Assembly: GCA_910592005.1 (NCBI GenBank)
Contig: CAJVPP010001367.1
Coordinates: 1-20,501 of the forward strand
Direction: 5' to 3'
Source of the DNA: Funneliformis mosseae
Taxonomy: Eukaryota; Glomeromycota; Glomeromycetes; Glomerales; Glomeraceae
Length of the DNA: 20,501 nucleotides
This document shows, in pieces, positions 19,429 to 20,501 of this stretch. The translations under genes were made by a program, and so were the position numbers. The notes beneath the pieces are model-generated. The model did not search any database. It was not told the origin of the DNA and was given only the letters and a program-made list of their open reading frames with translations. Positions within the stretch are counted from its first letter, which is position 1. Every line of letters starts with the position of its first letter.

Positions 19429-19749
19429 AAAAAAAAAAATCTTAAAAAAACAATTTTGATTTTGTCAATTGTTTTAACAATGCATCAAATTGAAAGAGAA
19501 ATCTGCAACATTAGTATGGTGGGGAACAATTAGAAAACAATGCATTACTCAACTCTAAGTCTTTATATCAATTGTTCGATAGTATATCTGAATCCCTAAT
19601 TTGGAAAGGTTGTGTGACGAAACTAGTTTATTCTAAATTGGGTTATTTGTTGGACGATCGGCTAAAGTAAATGACATATAAACATTAAAAATCGATCATC
19701 GTAACAAAAAAATTTTCTTTCCTAATTTATTTAATTTATAAATTTATAA
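19429..19749. other. Divergent intergenic region between TLDc fragment and BTB gene
   Basis: No gene seen. TTTATAAATTTATAAATG directly precedes the BTB start and offers TATA-like sequence, weakly informative in such DNA. An AAAACAATGCATTACTC / AACAATGCATCAA near-repeat occurs at about 19475-19550. Confidence 0.4.
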
Positions 19750-20501
19750 ATGTCAACACAATTTTTTCCCAAATTAAGTCAAAATTATATTGAAATATTA
19801 AATGATGATGAATATTATGATATCACAATTGAAGTTGGAAAAGACAAATGTTAGAATATTTCGGGGTCACATGATTATTCTGTGCTACCGTTCTCCATAT
19901 TTTCGACGTACTTTGGCAAATAAAAAGAATAATGAAGAGACCCTAACAAGTATTAAATTACCAAATATTTCACCAGAAGACTTTCAAACGATTTTGAAGT
20001 AAGTTGATTAACCAAGTATATTTCTCTTTTTAGAATATTGAGAATATTAAATCATCCTTTCATCTTAATATAGGTATATTTATGGTGGAATTATATCATT
20101 AGATGAACAAGAAATTTCAAACACTTTAAAAGTAATGCGTGCCGCTGATGATCTTCATCTTCAAGAATTGGTTGAATATTTACAAAAATATCTTATTGAA
20201 AAAAAAAAATGTATTGTTGGAACAACATTTTGAGCTTGCTTATAGAACAAGCCTTCAATCTAATTCATTTTTAGAACTTCAAAAATTTTGTACAAATATT
20301 ATGGCTAAATCACCGGAAAAGATATTCAAATCACTTGACTTTACTTCGCTTCATGAAAAATCTTTAATTTCACTTATTAAAAGGGATGATTTACAAATGA
20401 AAGAAGTTGAAGTTTGGAATAATTTATTAAAATGGGGTCTTGAAAAACATTCCACGCTTATTCCGGATCCTTTAACTTGGTCAGATGATGATTTCAAAAT
20501 G
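19750..20501 (+). CDS. BTB-BACK protein, partial, with two apparent frameshifts
   Basis: Exon 1 is 19750-19998, the intron 19999-20073 (GTAAGT...ATATAG), and exon 2 starts at 20074 and runs off the window. The start MSTQFFPKLSQNYIEILNDD is followed by EYYDITIEVGKD, then the BTB core FRGHMIILCYRSPYFRRTL, IKLPNISPEDFQTILKYIYG and DDLHLQELVEYLQKYLIEKK. The BACK domain follows: LLEQHFELAYRTSLQSN, FLELQKFCTNIM and VEVWNNLLKWGLEKH. Such proteins usually act as substrate adaptors for Cullin-3 ubiquitin ligases; a C-terminal TLDc or Kelch domain is expected beyond the window. The frame shifts by one base at about 19840-19848 (VGKDK to NVRIF) and again in an A11 run at 20199-20209. Both shifts need one base removed. 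Otherwise the gene is well conserved, so recent inactivation or sequence error are both possible. Confidence 0.85.

Overview
The window reads as a fragment of a very AT-rich fungal nuclear genome, most likely an arbuscular mycorrhizal fungus of the Rhizophagus / Glomeromycotina type. The evidence is: genes with many short introns (60-91 bp, GTAAG-like donors); BTB-BACK and TLDc proteins of the kind greatly expanded in Rhizophagus; a two-transmembrane protein whose C-terminal half resembles a Rhizophagus family as I remember it; and MULE and pogo-like transposases of the styles abundant there. The assignment rests on recognition, not on a search.

Two compartments are visible. From 1 to about 12,720 the DNA is a graveyard of repeats and dead DNA transposons. 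In order: a ladder of palindromic GATAA/TTATC repeats (about 121-625); GGCTGATTT repeats (about 660-850); featureless AT-rich DNA; a 61-bp pogo-like terminal fragment or mini-MITE (2274-2334); a second palindromic patch; CTGATTT-type inverted patches; a minus-strand FLYWCH-type MULE transposase pseudogene (3983-6152) between inverted arms of AAAATCTC repeats, split by a 787-bp non-autonomous element (4299-5085) with an 8-bp target-site duplication; a second, plus-strand FAR1-like MULE relic ending in a CCHC zinc knuckle (about 6940-10509), holding an unusual C-poor TTAGGG-like segment; and a pogo/Tigger-like DDE transposase pseudogene (10770-12145) whose right terminus (12290-12366) abuts another palindromic array.

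From about 13,100 on, base composition is less extreme and host-like genes appear. One appears intact: a nine-exon membrane-protein gene on the minus strand (15263-13546, 368 aa) with a 10-nt micro-exon. Then come coding relics (15650-15940 plus; 16405-16088 minus, coiled-coil; 18110-17840 minus, recombinase-like), an orphan minus-strand TLDc fragment (19428-18931), and a divergent BTB-BACK gene (19750 to the window end) with two apparent single-base frameshifts.

No operons, CRISPR arrays or RNA genes were seen. The main story is serial transposon insertion followed by decay. Premature stops and lost catalytic residues in the transposases look mostly like C-to-T / G-to-A transitions, including the same Glu-to-Lys change at the third catalytic position of both MULEs.
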